DNA of 64,000 nt from the NCBI RefSeq assembly GCF_015209965.1, contig NZ_MU158691.1, positions 318,041-382,040 on the forward strand, written 5' to 3'. Position 1 is the first letter of the stretch. The number at the start of each line of letters is the position of its first letter. A program made the position numbers and the translations under genes. The stretch is from Sphingobacterium pedocola (GTDB lineage: Bacteria; Bacteroidota; Bacteroidia; Sphingobacteriales; Sphingobacteriaceae). The notes under the pieces were generated by a model that worked only from the letters and a program-made list of their open reading frames with translations, did not search any database and had not been told where the DNA came from. Positions 1 to 9,222 of the stretch are shown piece by piece.

Positions 1-542
1 ATGTCAATTAATTCTTTAAATATACTTCTAAGCTCGTTATTTGCTAAACCGATTGCTGAGACCCGCATGATGGGAAGAATATCTTTTAATTCTTCGTAAT
101 ATTTACTTCTACTATAGTCGTAAACTTCAGCATGGAACTTCAATTCTTTTGAGTGCTTAACTTGTTCAAAGTGTTTTTCATGCTTAATATATTCGTTTTC
201 TAAAAGGAATGGTGATCTTTCATCTTGTGCAAAGCAGATTTTTTTGATTACGTAAATACAGTTGGTCAAGTTGGCTTTTGCATTAATTTCAATCTCGAAC
301 TGTTTCTCATTTCTCCATTTTGTTAGAGCAATAAATGCAGCTATCGCGGTAGCGACGGTTGCGATCACTATAACCCAATCACTGACAGTACCCCACACAT
401 GAGCTTTAAACGGAATCTGAAACATTCCAATCTCCGGATAGTACTTATTCATTACCAGCCAATTATTTACAAAAGCTATACCTCCAAAAAAACCGATAAT
501 TACTGCTGCAATTACGATTACTGTATTATCCCAATTTTTCAT
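1..542 (-). CDS. Two-TM membrane protein, C-terminus beyond window edge
   Basis: The reading frame is open from an ATG at 542-540 to the left edge, so only about 180 N-terminal residues are seen. Residues about 8-28 and 55-73 are hydrophobic and look like two membrane helices. A charged, helical cytoplasmic region follows, rich in Lys and Glu (for example KHEKHFEQVKHSKELKFHAEVYD). The start codon overlaps the stop of the upstream HTH gene in an ATGA arrangement (539-542), so the two are almost certainly co-transcribed and translationally coupled. I do not recognise the family. The pairing of a small HTH protein with a two-helix membrane protein is all the context offers. Confidence 0.75.
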   Translation of the reverse strand, partial: MKNWDNTVIVIAAVIIGFFGGIAFVNNWLVMNKYYPEIGMFQIPFKAHVWGTVSDWVIVIATVATAIAAFIALTKWRNEKQFEIEINAKANLTNCIYVIKKICFAQDERSPFLLENEYIKHEKHFEQVKHSKELKFHAEVYDYSRSKYYEELKDILPIMRVSAIGLANNELRSIFKELID

Positions 543-1063
543 AACTTCCTCTTATATAAATTCGTTTTCTTTTTCTTAGTTGGAAGTAGATAGTATTCAA
601 TGAAATCAGATTTTTGTAGATCACTTGACAGATTAGTAAGTTTCAATCCTGGATAATATCTCCAGATAATCTTTTTAATAAATTTCAACTCTAATCCGTT
701 GCTGGTAATAAATTCATCATCTTTTATCAAGATGTTGTCAATTATAAAAGGAACAGAAGGCGCATCAGACAATATCTTAGTGTATTCAACATTTCTCTTA
801 TGTTTCTTTTTTAGCATTTCACGTAAATCTTCTGGAGCAGCTTGTAATTCGGTGGTGAATTTTCTGAAGTCTGCAACAAAAAATTCGCAAGCTTTCTGAA
901 CCGTATGAGGAGTGAATGCATAGTTTTTCTCGCCAGAGAAAATATACTCAAGCCATCTTTTCGAAACTTCTAATATATTAGCGAATACTTCGATTGTTAA
1001 CCCACTGTTTTTAAAGTGATTCTTAATGTTTTCCGTCGTTACTCTAGCATTGTAAGCTTTCAT
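539..1063 (-). CDS. Helix-turn-helix (XRE-like) protein, 174 aa
   Basis: Residues about 8-60 read like a phage-repressor type HTH: an N-terminal helix, then LTIEVFANILEVSKRWLEYIF as the turn and recognition helix. The remaining 110 residues are charged, end in a Lys-rich tail (KKKKTNLYKRKL) and match no family I recognise. The stop codon overlaps the ATG of the downstream membrane protein by four bases, which points to coupled translation. A perfect 8-bp inverted repeat at 1147-1168 lies upstream, where an autoregulatory operator could sit. A DNA-binding role is inferred from the fold only, and the partner membrane protein gives no known pathway. Confidence 0.7.
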   Translation of the reverse strand: MKAYNARVTTENIKNHFKNSGLTIEVFANILEVSKRWLEYIFSGEKNYAFTPHTVQKACEFFVADFRKFTTELQAAPEDLREMLKKKHKRNVEYTKILSDAPSVPFIIDNILIKDDEFITSNGLELKFIKKIIWRYYPGLKLTNLSSDLQKSDFIEYYLLPTKKKKTNLYKRKL

Positions 1064-1195
1064 AACTACAAAAGAATATTTAAAATCAATTATTAATCCG
1101 CAAATAATTTCTTTTAATTAATTAAATTATGTACATTTGAATGTTGATAATCAAATAGATGTTTGATTATAGGTGTTTAAACTATAGAGTCTTGC

Positions 1196-1333
1196 GGCTA
1201 CATTCTCACGCCGTAACGCAGGGCAGCAGAATAAACACCCATGTCTATACTTTTATGCTATATTTGCATATCAGATAGATGTGGGTCTGCTGTAATCCCG
1301 TGTTACGTAAGGCGTGAGAACTGAAAAGTAGCC
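1196..1333. ncRNA. 138-nt imperfect hairpin, candidate small RNA or miniature inverted-repeat element
   Basis: The two ends are inverted copies beginning GGCTAC. The arms contain the perfectly complementary blocks TTCTCACGCC (from 1203) and GGCGTGAGAA (to about 1321). Inside these are further complementary blocks: GTAACG with CGTTAC, and CAGCAGA with TCTGCTG. An A/T-rich apex sits around 1245-1280. Interrupted pairing over some 50 bp per arm fits a long bulged RNA stem, as in 6S-like RNAs, or terminal inverted repeats of a MITE. No open frame crosses it. I cannot match it to a named RNA family, and the strand is undetermined. Confidence 0.35.
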
Positions 1334-1708
1334 ACGGTTTGCAGGCCCACATGTATCAAAGGGCAGCCAACCAACAAGACTCGTTAACTATAACGAGTAT
1401 GAGCCATAAAAAGCAATTTCAAAAAAATATTATTTCGGCCCCCGAGTAATCTCGGCAGGGCTTGTCCCCATTTGCGGACATTTTTAATCGATGAATGCGT
1501 GAACGATAACCGACAAGTTAACCTGATAAGCCGTAATGGCGCATTTCGATTTTAGTAATTAATTTTTTAACTGGCAGAGGCCGGTTTGTAAAGCTGTAAC
1601 GTCCGTGAAGGTGAGATGTGTGTGGGAGAGGACTTAAGTTTTACGTCTTACCACCTTTGCTCAACACACCAAAAGAATGCGAAAATTACGCAAAGGGGAA
1701 AGCTATGC

Positions 1709-1785
1709 GCTATTGCGAGCGATAGGAGATGCCCTAAATACAACAATAAGATCGCCACTTCGCTGCGCTCATCGCGATGACGGAG
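1709..1785. repeat. REP-type palindrome, degenerate copy
   Basis: The stretch around 1748-1785 contains the reverse complement of the palindromic repeat found at 35641-35730, 36508-36598 and 36629-36722. The shared core is TTGCGAGGAGCGTAGCGACG, here diverged to CGCGATGAGCGCAGCGAAG. A weaker left arm with TTGCGAGCGATAGGAGATGCC precedes it. The element would be translated if the tlpA-like gene were started at the upstream ATG 1677. That is one reason to doubt that start. Confidence 0.5.
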
Positions 1786-1799
1786 ATAAAAGAGGAGTA

Positions 1800-3083
1800 G
1801 TGGAACCAAAGCGGTGCATACAGCCGATAGTATACCACACAAAGCTGGTTACTTTAATAATTTCTTTTATATGTGTGTTGTTTAGTGATGCCCAGGCGCA
1901 GTCCGCTGGAGAGCGGGCTGTGATCGGGGCAGAAGACATCAAACCGCTTCAGATCGGGGATACTTTATCCGAGGCCTTATGGAATTTGCCGTTGCGGGTG
2001 GTAAAGCATCCCGACGGTAAGGATTTTATTAGACTTAGTGATTATCGGAACAAGAAACTGATTATCCTCGATTTCTGGGCAACCTGGTGTGGCAGCTGTA
2101 TCTCCTCCATGCCGAGACTCGACAGTATCGCACATGAACTTAGCGATAATCTTGTATTACTGGCGGTTACTACAGAAGATTTTTCACGGGTAGCAAAATT
2201 TATGCGTACGAATGCGGTGCTTAAGAAGCTGGCACCGCTATCCATAACAAGTGGAAATGTGCTGTCAAATTATTTTCCCCACAGCAGCGTCCCACATATA
2301 GTTGTCGTAGATAATGGTGTTGTAAAAAGTTTTACGTCGCCTGATAGACTGAACCGGGAAAATCTGCTTTTGGCGATCAACGATGGGAGCAAAAGCTGGT
2401 CTGAAAAATTCAACTACCGACATCAAGTTTTTCCGGTTAAATCGTCTTATGTTTCGTCAGACCATTTTTATACCGTGTTTTCGGGATATGCTGAAGGTCT
2501 GGAAAGTAGGAGTGGAATGTTTATTGATTCGTTGGCATCAACAAAGCGTTTTTATGCATGGAACTTACCGGTATACCAATTTCTCACACTTGCACTTGGC
2601 CGCGTAGCGATTCCAAAGTCACTGATTGAACTGCAAGACGGCGTAGACAGTAGCTTCTTTTTCAACAGTCCGATTACCTATGAGGCAACCTTTCCGAGCT
2701 CCTCTGATAAGATAGAAATGGAAAAATACATATTACATGATCTCATGCGCTATACAGGTTATACAGGAAGTCTGCAACAGAAGAATCTACCCTGTTGGGT
2801 GATATACAGATCGGATGATAAATCAGAAAGTCCCGCCATCGATAACGATCAAGGTATCACGATTCGGGAGCTCATCCGGCCGATCAATAATATGTCCGGA
2901 GCGACACCGGTAATGGCGGAGGGGGATATCAGGCAGTTACGGATCAGCCGGGATGCTTTGGATGTACCGCTGGACTTTGAAACATTCCGCGTTTTCCTAA
3001 ATAAACACGGCTTTGATTTACGTAGGGATACCAGTGATTTCACCATGTTGTCCGTTTCGGCGGGCAGTACATCAATTAAATAA
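1800..3083 (+). CDS. TlpA-type thioredoxin-fold oxidoreductase with long C-terminal extension
   Basis: An exported thiol-disulfide oxidoreductase of the TlpA/ResA type. A hydrophobic signal (KLVTLIISFICVLFSDAQAQ) is followed by a thioredoxin-like domain with the motif ILDFWATWCGSC, whose CGSC supplies the redox cysteines. The last about 230 residues form an extra domain of unknown job, with weak resemblance to the DUF3738-type region of some Bacteroidota TlpA proteins. I chose GTG 1800, preceded by AGAGGAG. An upstream in-frame ATG at 1677 would translate a REP palindrome and leave the signal peptide internal. The gene sits 6 bp before a susC gene, so it belongs to a tlpA-susC-susD operon and probably works in the periplasm on imported or secreted substrates. 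Confidence 0.85.
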   Translation: MEPKRCIQPIVYHTKLVTLIISFICVLFSDAQAQSAGERAVIGAEDIKPLQIGDTLSEALWNLPLRVVKHPDGKDFIRLSDYRNKKLIILDFWATWCGSCISSMPRLDSIAHELSDNLVLLAVTTEDFSRVAKFMRTNAVLKKLAPLSITSGNVLSNYFPHSSVPHIVVVDNGVVKSFTSPDRLNRENLLLAINDGSKSWSEKFNYRHQVFPVKSSYVSSDHFYTVFSGYAEGLESRSGMFIDSLASTKRFYAWNLPVYQFLTLALGRVAIPKSLIELQDGVDSSFFFNSPITYEATFPSSSDKIEMEKYILHDLMRYTGYTGSLQQKNLPCWVIYRSDDKSESPAIDNDQGITIRELIRPINNMSGATPVMAEGDIRQLRISRDALDVPLDFETFRVFLNKHGFDLRRDTSDFTMLSVSAGSTSIK

Positions 3084-3089
3084 ACCTTT

Positions 3090-6000
3090 ATGAAAACAAA
3101 AGTAAATTATATTGCACTTGCATTTCTCGTTCTGCTAAGCCTGAAATTAAGTGCGCAAAGTAGAACGGGACAGATTATCGTTTCGGTTGTAGACAGCACA
3201 ACCAACGAACCTATCGGTAATGCGTCACTAAGGTTGCTGCCCCAGAATGTGTATGTGAAGGGGGAAGCTAGCGGCAAGTTCACCGTAAACCCAAATCCAG
3301 ATTCGAAAGCAATCGAAGTGAAGCACATCGGATACCGTGCCGCTGTCTTACCATTGAGTGATATAGGCCTAGAAGTTACCGTGCGGCTCGCACGCGAGTG
3401 GAATGTACTGGACGACGTGGTTGTGCAGACAGGCTACGAAGCAATTTCGGCTAAGAGAAATACGGGATCAGTAGAGCAGATCAGTAACACTTCTTTTAAC
3501 CGATCAAGCAGCCCAGATTTAATAAAGAGACTTGCCGGCGTTTCTACTATTTTATTTAACGATTGGAATACCAGCGTGAACAGGAGCGGTGCAGAGCCAA
3601 AGATCAACATCAGGGGCGAAACCTCGTTACTTGGCGATGCTTCACCACTCATTATCGTAGATAATTTTCCGTACGAAGGTGCACTCAGCAGTATCAACTT
3701 GGACGAGGTAGAAAACGTGACGGTTTTGAAGGACGCTGCTGCGTCTGCAATATGGGGAGCAAGGGCCGGTAATGGCGTAATCGTGATTACGACGAAAAAA
3801 GGCAAATTTAATATGCCTACACAGATCGAATTTAATAGTACACTTCGTCTGGTCGAAAAGCCAAACCTCTTTTACCTACCCGTGGCTTCAAGTGCTGATT
3901 ATATCGAAATAGAAAAGATGCTGTTTCAAAACAAATTTTACAATAATGATGAACAGAGCTTTACGCGTACCGCGTTGTCGCCCGCAGTAGAACTATTGAT
4001 AAAACACCGCGACAAGCTCATAGACGATGAAACGTTGAACAGCGAATTGGAAATGCTTGCACAACATGACGTGAGAAATGATTTTCGCGACTATGTATAC
4101 CGAAAGGAAATGTACCAAAGGCATACTTTAAGCGGTAGCGGAGGAAATGAAACGTTTCGCTTCCGTATTTCCGGAGGGTATGAAAGAAATATGGGCAATA
4201 CGAGGGGCGATAGCAACGATAAGTTTACCATACGGTCGGAAAATGAAGCGAATATTTCCAAAAAAGTATCGGTGCAGATAGGACTGAATTATGCACAGAC
4301 CCAAGTGCGGACGGGAGGTCTGGTTCAATACGGTAACCTGCGCGCCGGAGGACGTGACCTTTACCCATACGCCCGACTGGCCGATTATGAAGGTAATCCA
4401 CTGCCTATTGCGAGAGACTATCGCGAATCCTATATTGCTACAGCGGGCGAGGGAAACTTACTGGATTGGAGATATGTGCCGCTGCAGGAATTAATGGACG
4501 GCAATCAAAAAAATAATGATATCCTATTAAATCTTGGACTTCGCTATAAAGTGGCAAAAAACTTGTCAGCAGAAATTAAATACAATTACCAGCACAGTGG
4601 TTTAGCTGTAAGTTATCTCGAGGGTATAGACCATTATGAAACCCGCAACCTTATCAATCGCTTTACGGTCATTAACGGCGAACAGGTTGTACATAATTTC
4701 CCATTGGGAGGTGTACTGCGGGAAACAAATACAAATCAGGCGAACCAGAACGGACGACTACAGCTAAATTGGAACCCGACATTTGGAAAACACACCATCA
4801 CTACGCTGGCTGGTGCGGAAGTTAGGCAATCGAATGTACGCCTAAGCCAGCATACTACTTACGGATATGATAAAGACAGACTGACCTCGAGTCCGATAGA
4901 CTTGATTAATTTTTACCCAACGTTTGATAATATCGGAGGGCAATCGTTGCTCGCATTTAACCCCACATCATTTGGTGAGACTGTATTCCGCGATGTCTCC
5001 TTTTTTGCAAATGGAATTTACAGCTACGATAACAGGTATATCCTGTCTCTGAATGCCCGGAGAGATGCGTCGAACCTGTTAGGTATGGAGACTAACGAAC
5101 GCTGGAAGCCCTTATGGTCAATCAGCGGAGCATGGAACGTTAACGAGGAAATCTGGTTTGACGTGGGAGCTATTGATAGGTTAAAACTGCGTCTTTCCCA
5201 TGGATACAGTGGTAACATCGACAAATCAAGGTCGGCACATACCATCCTGCGTTTTGCCGGAAGATACCATCTCACGCAATATCCTTATGCATTTATCGAA
5301 AACCCGCCTAATCCCGCCCTACAATGGGAGACTGTTGCGACCACAAATATTGGACTGGATATGGGGCTGCTCAACGACCGTGTGCGAATGACCATTGATC
5401 TTTACAAAAAGAACACGACGAATCTATTAGGAATGGCGCCTATTGATCCCACCACAGGATTTTCAAATGTCGTATTGAATAATGCGGCGACTGCCGGTAA
5501 AGGTGCCGAATTAAATATCTCTTCCCGCAATATCACTTCTGGGCCATTCGAATGGTCATCGTCGCTATTGTTCGCGTACAATGAAACCAAAGTTGTCAAA
5601 TGGCTTAATCCACTATCAACTGCCGGGGCATACGTGGGTAATGGCAGGTCCCTTAGTCCCTATGAAGGTAATCTACTGTATTCGCTCTATAGTTTTAAAT
5701 GGGAAGGGCTTAATCCTGATAATGGTAACCCGATCGGTCGATTAAAAGGAGAGACTAGCGAAGACTATAGAGCGATTCGGCGGGAAAGCGAATTTGAAGA
5801 ATTAGTGTATCATGGTTCGGCCATACCGCTTTATCATGGCTCCTTGCTTAATACGTTTAAGTGGCGGCAGCTGGCTGTATCCGCAAATATCGGATATAGG
5901 GCAGGGTACTATATCAGAAGAAACGCTTTGCATTATCAAGACCTGTTTTCCGGAAACAGCTCACACCGCGAATATAGCGAGCGTTGGCAGCAGCAAGGTG

Positions 6001-6278
6001 ACGAACTGCATACCAATGTCCCGTCTATGGTGTATCCGGCGAATAGTGAACGCGATAATTTCTACCAGAATAGTGAGATCAATGTGGCCAAAGGTGATCA
6101 CATACGAATATTAGATATTCGGGTGGATTATGCCATGAGCAGTAAGCTCCAGTTTTTTGCAACTATGGGGAATGTGGGGATTATATGGCGAGCAAACAAA
6201 TGGGGAATTGATCCGGACTTTGCCAACAATATCCCGCAGCCCCGAAATTATGCAGCAGGTTTATCTTTTAAATTCTAA
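3090..6278 (+). CDS. SusC/RagA-type TonB-dependent outer-membrane receptor
   Basis: A 1062-residue receptor for TonB-driven import of an unidentified nutrient across the outer membrane. A signal peptide (ending LKLSAQ) is followed by a carboxypeptidase-like regulatory domain (about 27-100). The plug domain carries the SusC-family signature LKDAAASAIWGARAGNGVIVITTKKG. A long 22-strand-type barrel ends in AAGLSFKF, with the aromatic C-terminus expected of an outer-membrane barrel. There is no STN domain, and no sigma/anti-sigma genes lie nearby, so trans-envelope signalling is not expected here. The susD partner starts 11 bp downstream. The substrate cannot be read from the sequence because no glycosidase or peptidase gene lies in this operon. 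Confidence 0.95.
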   Translation: MKTKVNYIALAFLVLLSLKLSAQSRTGQIIVSVVDSTTNEPIGNASLRLLPQNVYVKGEASGKFTVNPNPDSKAIEVKHIGYRAAVLPLSDIGLEVTVRLAREWNVLDDVVVQTGYEAISAKRNTGSVEQISNTSFNRSSSPDLIKRLAGVSTILFNDWNTSVNRSGAEPKINIRGETSLLGDASPLIIVDNFPYEGALSSINLDEVENVTVLKDAAASAIWGARAGNGVIVITTKKGKFNMPTQIEFNSTLRLVEKPNLFYLPVASSADYIEIEKMLFQNKFYNNDEQSFTRTALSPAVELLIKHRDKLIDDETLNSELEMLAQHDVRNDFRDYVYRKEMYQRHTLSGSGGNETFRFRISGGYERNMGNTRGDSNDKFTIRSENEANISKKVSVQIGLNYAQTQVRTGGLVQYGNLRAGGRDLYPYARLADYEGNPLPIARDYRESYIATAGEGNLLDWRYVPLQELMDGNQKNNDILLNLGLRYKVAKNLSAEIKYNYQHSGLAVSYLEGIDHYETRNLINRFTVINGEQVVHNFPLGGVLRETNTNQANQNGRLQLNWNPTFGKHTITTLAGAEVRQSNVRLSQHTTYGYDKDRLTSSPIDLINFYPTFDNIGGQSLLAFNPTSFGETVFRDVSFFANGIYSYDNRYILSLNARRDASNLLGMETNERWKPLWSISGAWNVNEEIWFDVGAIDRLKLRLSHGYSGNIDKSRSAHTILRFAGRYHLTQYPYAFIENPPNPALQWETVATTNIGLDMGLLNDRVRMTIDLYKKNTTNLLGMAPIDPTTGFSNVVLNNAATAGKGAELNISSRNITSGPFEWSSSLLFAYNETKVVKWLNPLSTAGAYVGNGRSLSPYEGNLLYSLYSFKWEGLNPDNGNPIGRLKGETSEDYRAIRRESEFEELVYHGSAIPLYHGSLLNTFKWRQLAVSANIGYRAGYYIRRNALHYQDLFSGNSSHREYSERWQQQGDELHTNVPSMVYPANSERDNFYQNSEINVAKGDHIRILDIRVDYAMSSKLQFFATMGNVGIIWRANKWGIDPDFANNIPQPRNYAAGLSFKF

Positions 6279-6289
6279 TAAAATAGATC

Positions 6290-7657
6290 ATGAAAAAAAA
6301 TAATATACTGATGACAGCTTTACTTCGGACAGTGATTTGTCTGCTACTATTTACCCTACAAGGCTGCGAAAATTTTCTAGAGATCAGGCCGGATAAAAAG
6401 ATGGTTATTGCGACAAAATTGGATGACCTGCAAGCTATATTTGATAATACCGGAGTGATAAAGCCGCAAGCTAATTTAGTGGAGGTTATTGCGGATAGTT
6501 ATTATTTATCTGATGCTGATTATATGGCTCAGTCTGTTGTGACGCGTCAATATTATGTACGTGAAACGCCACTAATTGATTATTCTCAGGGTTGGACGAG
6601 TTATTATCGTACAATATTCTACGTTAATGAGATACTTGCAGGACTGCAAAAGATCGGTTATTCCGCTATTGAATTACCAAAAGCAAGACACTTAGAGGGT
6701 AGTGCACTTTTTGTGCGCGCATTGTCTTATTATCACCTCGCTCAGCTTTTTACAGTTCCCTACGATGACGCTACGGTTGTAAATGAAAAAGGTCTACCTT
6801 TACGGTTAAGCCCCGATTTTAATCAGGTTGTTAAAAGGAGTAGCCAGTTAGGGACCTATCAACAGATAATCGCAGACTTCAGAAATTCCATTAGATTATT
6901 ACCCGTTACCAAACCCACTTATCCAACCAGACCCTGGAAAGCAGCAGCATATGCCGGTTTAGCAAATGTTTATCTCACCATGGAAAATTACGCACTGGCC
7001 GAGACCTATGCGGACTCCGTACTGCAAATTACCAACCAATTAATGGATTTCAGTATGCTAGATCAACAAGCGGAGGTTCCATTTTTACCGTATAATGCTG
7101 AGGTACTCTATTTTTCAAATTTTGGACAGGTTGGCCCCTTATCTAATCGTTTGCTGAATGTTGATACGCTATTGTACCGAAGTTACGCTGATGCTGATCT
7201 GAGAAAATCCGTTTATTTTAAGCTAAGGACTAACGGTACGGTGCAGTACAAAGGAGACTATCTCATACAGAATCAAAGCTTTTTTAATGGGCTAACTATT
7301 GCAGAAATGTTGCTCGTCCGCGCAGAATGCAAAGCTCGAAGAGGGGATAGCAATGGCGCAGCACAAGATCTTAAAAAATTAATGGATTCGCGATGGACAG
7401 CAAATCATTATGTTATTCCCGGTAACCTTAATGATGCTGGGATATTAAATTTGATACTGGAAGAGCGAAGAAGGGAGCTTGTTTTTAAGGGGAGACGGTG
7501 GTATGATATCCGAAGACTGCATGGAGCTTCTGACAAGTCGATCAAGTTGAGCCGAAAGATTGGAGATGAAACATACGAGATAAGCTCTTCTGATAATTCG
7601 CTTAATACGTTAAATATTCCTGATGAAGTACGGCAGCTAGGCGGGTATGATCAATAG
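6290..7657 (+). CDS. SusD/RagB-type surface lipoprotein
   Basis: A 455-residue nutrient-binding lipoprotein that should cap the neighbouring SusC barrel on the cell surface. A lipobox LQGC gives the acylated Cys at residue 26. The first part reads as the helical TPR-like SusD fold (LEGSALFVRALSYYHLAQLF). The C-terminal part carries the family signature ILEERRRELVFKGRRWYDIRRL. It lies 11 bp after susC and is followed by a strong hairpin terminator shared with the convergent gene. The length is near the short end of the family but complete. Confidence 0.95.
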   Translation: MKKNNILMTALLRTVICLLLFTLQGCENFLEIRPDKKMVIATKLDDLQAIFDNTGVIKPQANLVEVIADSYYLSDADYMAQSVVTRQYYVRETPLIDYSQGWTSYYRTIFYVNEILAGLQKIGYSAIELPKARHLEGSALFVRALSYYHLAQLFTVPYDDATVVNEKGLPLRLSPDFNQVVKRSSQLGTYQQIIADFRNSIRLLPVTKPTYPTRPWKAAAYAGLANVYLTMENYALAETYADSVLQITNQLMDFSMLDQQAEVPFLPYNAEVLYFSNFGQVGPLSNRLLNVDTLLYRSYADADLRKSVYFKLRTNGTVQYKGDYLIQNQSFFNGLTIAEMLLVRAECKARRGDSNGAAQDLKKLMDSRWTANHYVIPGNLNDAGILNLILEERRRELVFKGRRWYDIRRLHGASDKSIKLSRKIGDETYEISSSDNSLNTLNIPDEVRQLGGYDQ

Positions 7658-7664
7658 AAGTAGC

Positions 7665-7702
7665 AAACACTGTCGAAAGAAAGAATTCGTTCGACAGTGT
7701 TT
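7665..7702. terminator. Bidirectional terminator hairpin between susD and the DUF6520-type gene
   Basis: A perfect 13-bp stem (AAACACTGTCGAA at 7665-7677 with its complement at 7690-7702) closes a 12-nt loop. The A and T ends flanking the stem suit termination in both directions between two convergent genes. Confidence 0.85.
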
Positions 7703-7710
7703 TGGAGTAA

Positions 7711-8085
7711 TTAATCCTTCAAAAATACATGTGTAGTCGGATTCCTTTCTGCAGGGTCAGTATCTTGTAGATCTTCAAGATCACTTTCTAAACTCCCACT
7801 GATCTGTGGTCGTTTATCGTTGTCGGGTGCAGACGGATTGGCGATCGGTGCATTTACAGCACAAAGCTCGGTTCCTTCTTCACACTCCGTACCTGATGGA
7901 GAATATCGATATGCCTCCGGATCCGTCCAATCGGATCCACCTTGGAAAACGAATGTGCCCATTTGTTGGACCTTTACTTCACCCTCAGATTCTTCCTCAA
8001 CCTGTGGTGTGTTCACGCCTTGGGTAGTACCCAGTAAAACCAAGACGGCGGCTATAAAGCCTGTTCCTAAATCAAATAGTTTCAT
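7711..8085 (-). CDS. DUF6520-type small exported protein
   Basis: A 124-residue protein with an N-terminal hydrophobic segment (FIAAVLVLLGTTQGV). The mature part is acidic and includes the paired-cysteine motif TECEEGTELCAV after a W-x-DPEAYRYS stretch. This layout is typical of the short Bacteroidota proteins grouped as DUF6520, whose function is unknown. It is probably exported. It lies convergent to susD with a shared terminator and 90 bp downstream of the AraC-type gene on the same strand. The Asp/Glu-rich tail ending HVFLKD has no recognised role. Confidence 0.7.
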   Translation of the reverse strand: MKLFDLGTGFIAAVLVLLGTTQGVNTPQVEEESEGEVKVQQMGTFVFQGGSDWTDPEAYRYSPSGTECEEGTELCAVNAPIANPSAPDNDKRPQISGSLESDLEDLQDTDPAERNPTTHVFLKD

Positions 8086-8175
8086 TTTGATAACTTTTGT
8101 TAAACAAATGTAGGGTGCATCTACAACGTAATTATTATCCCATCCTTGAAAGGTTATTGTCTCATCCTTGAAAAA

Positions 8176-9174
8176 TTACCTTTTTAGAAACTGTCTGGGT
8201 GTTAATCCAACTTCCCGTTTAAAAAATTTGCAGAAACCGGATATGTCTGCGAATCCACATTTTTCAGTTGTTATACGTATACTAAGTCCGTCGCGCAAAT
8301 GTTTCTTGGCTCTTTCGGTAACAAGTTCGTTTACGTACTGTTGAAGGGACAGCCCTGTTTCATCCTTGAAAATAATCTGTAGGTAATTGAGGGTAATATT
8401 TAGCTTTTCGGCTATAGTATCAAACTTGCACTTGATGCCGTACGTTTCGGTATTAATATCGAGGATAATCTTCGCCGCATCTGCAACACTTTTTTTGTAA
8501 TCATCGGGTTCATATTCCTGTTTAATCTTTTTCCGCGAGAGCTTAACCAACTCTTTCATGGTAACGATAATGAAAATCTGGCTATCTAGATCACCCTTTA
8601 TCAGTCTGCTGCACAGCGCCTCTATATAGGTTTCTGTTTGTGCACCTACGAGAAAATCCACGCTCACGATTGGTTCAGCTGCCGCGCTACGATGGGCATC
8701 CAATAGCGGCTTCAGAAAATCAAAGGTTTCGTCGGCGCCATCATCGAATATGCCGATGCTGAAATAGAAATCGAACAATTGATACCGGCCCGCCGATAGA
8801 TGCAACAAATAATCGCCCGGTGGTAGGTACACATACCGTGCCCGGCGTTCACCGAGCGCCATAATGTGCTTGCCTTCGTTATCGGTAAGGTTAAGGTGGC
8901 CTTTTGCACGCATCGCGTAGATGGCATAGACATCCCGCTGTTTTACCTGTACCGGGATGATAATATCTCTGTCGATCACCCAGTCGAAATGTTGCAGGTA
9001 GCCCAGATACCCTTTGAAATCCTGTTCAATACTGCTGCATGATCCCGTTCTTCGGTAAATAATCTCGCCATCCTGGATCTTCAGGGATGGAGCTAGTTTT
9101 CCGATCTCGGACTGTCGCAACGCCGGGCCGAAGATCGATTCTGTTTTAAATAAAGCGCTTTTTCGCATAATCAT
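8176..9174 (-). CDS. AraC-family transcription regulator
   Basis: About 332 residues. The C-terminal 100 residues form the double-HTH AraC/XylS DNA-binding domain: FDTIAEKLNITLNYLQIIFKDETGLSLQQYV, then ITTEKCGFADISGFCKFFKREVGLTPRQFLKR. The N-terminal 200 residues do not resemble a cupin or another effector-binding domain that I recognise. I prefer ATG 9174. An in-frame TTG at 9222 abuts the stop of the upstream HTTM gene, and a GGAGGA lies between the two, so the true start is uncertain. It follows the HTTM gene on the same strand and may be co-transcribed with it. Confidence 0.85.
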   Translation of the reverse strand: MIMRKSALFKTESIFGPALRQSEIGKLAPSLKIQDGEIIYRRTGSCSSIEQDFKGYLGYLQHFDWVIDRDIIIPVQVKQRDVYAIYAMRAKGHLNLTDNEGKHIMALGERRARYVYLPPGDYLLHLSAGRYQLFDFYFSIGIFDDGADETFDFLKPLLDAHRSAAAEPIVSVDFLVGAQTETYIEALCSRLIKGDLDSQIFIIVTMKELVKLSRKKIKQEYEPDDYKKSVADAAKIILDINTETYGIKCKFDTIAEKLNITLNYLQIIFKDETGLSLQQYVNELVTERAKKHLRDGLSIRITTEKCGFADISGFCKFFKREVGLTPRQFLKR

Positions 9175-9222
9175 TGGTTTTAATGGGGTTAGTCCTCCTT
9201 TCCTTGTATTGAGTACAATCAA

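Larger units (their letters stand above)
1064..1799. other. Long untranslated region: promoter-like motifs, hairpins, REP palindrome
   Basis: No convincing gene is seen in this stretch. It holds a TAnnTTTG-type -7 element (TACATTTG, about 1132-1139) and an 8-bp perfect inverted repeat with a TAGATG loop near 1147-1168. A 138-nt imperfect hairpin follows (1196-1333), with another TAnnTTTG match inside it (TATATTTG, about 1259-1266). Further on are a small perfect hairpin ACTCGTTA/TAACGAGT near 1379-1398 and a weak terminator-like stem TGTCC/GGACA followed by five T near 1465-1487. A REP-type palindrome around 1709-1785 leads into the tlpA-like gene. Confidence 0.5.

Noticed and set aside
1196..1333. 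Integron attC site
   Set aside because: The palindrome lacks the GTTRRRY/RYYYAAC ends of attC sites and there is no integrase gene.
1677..1799. Upstream ATG start for the tlpA-like gene
   Set aside because: The extra 41 residues translate a REP-like palindrome (IRSPLRCAHRDDGD) and would place the signal peptide in the interior. GTG 1800 has AGAGGAG before it.
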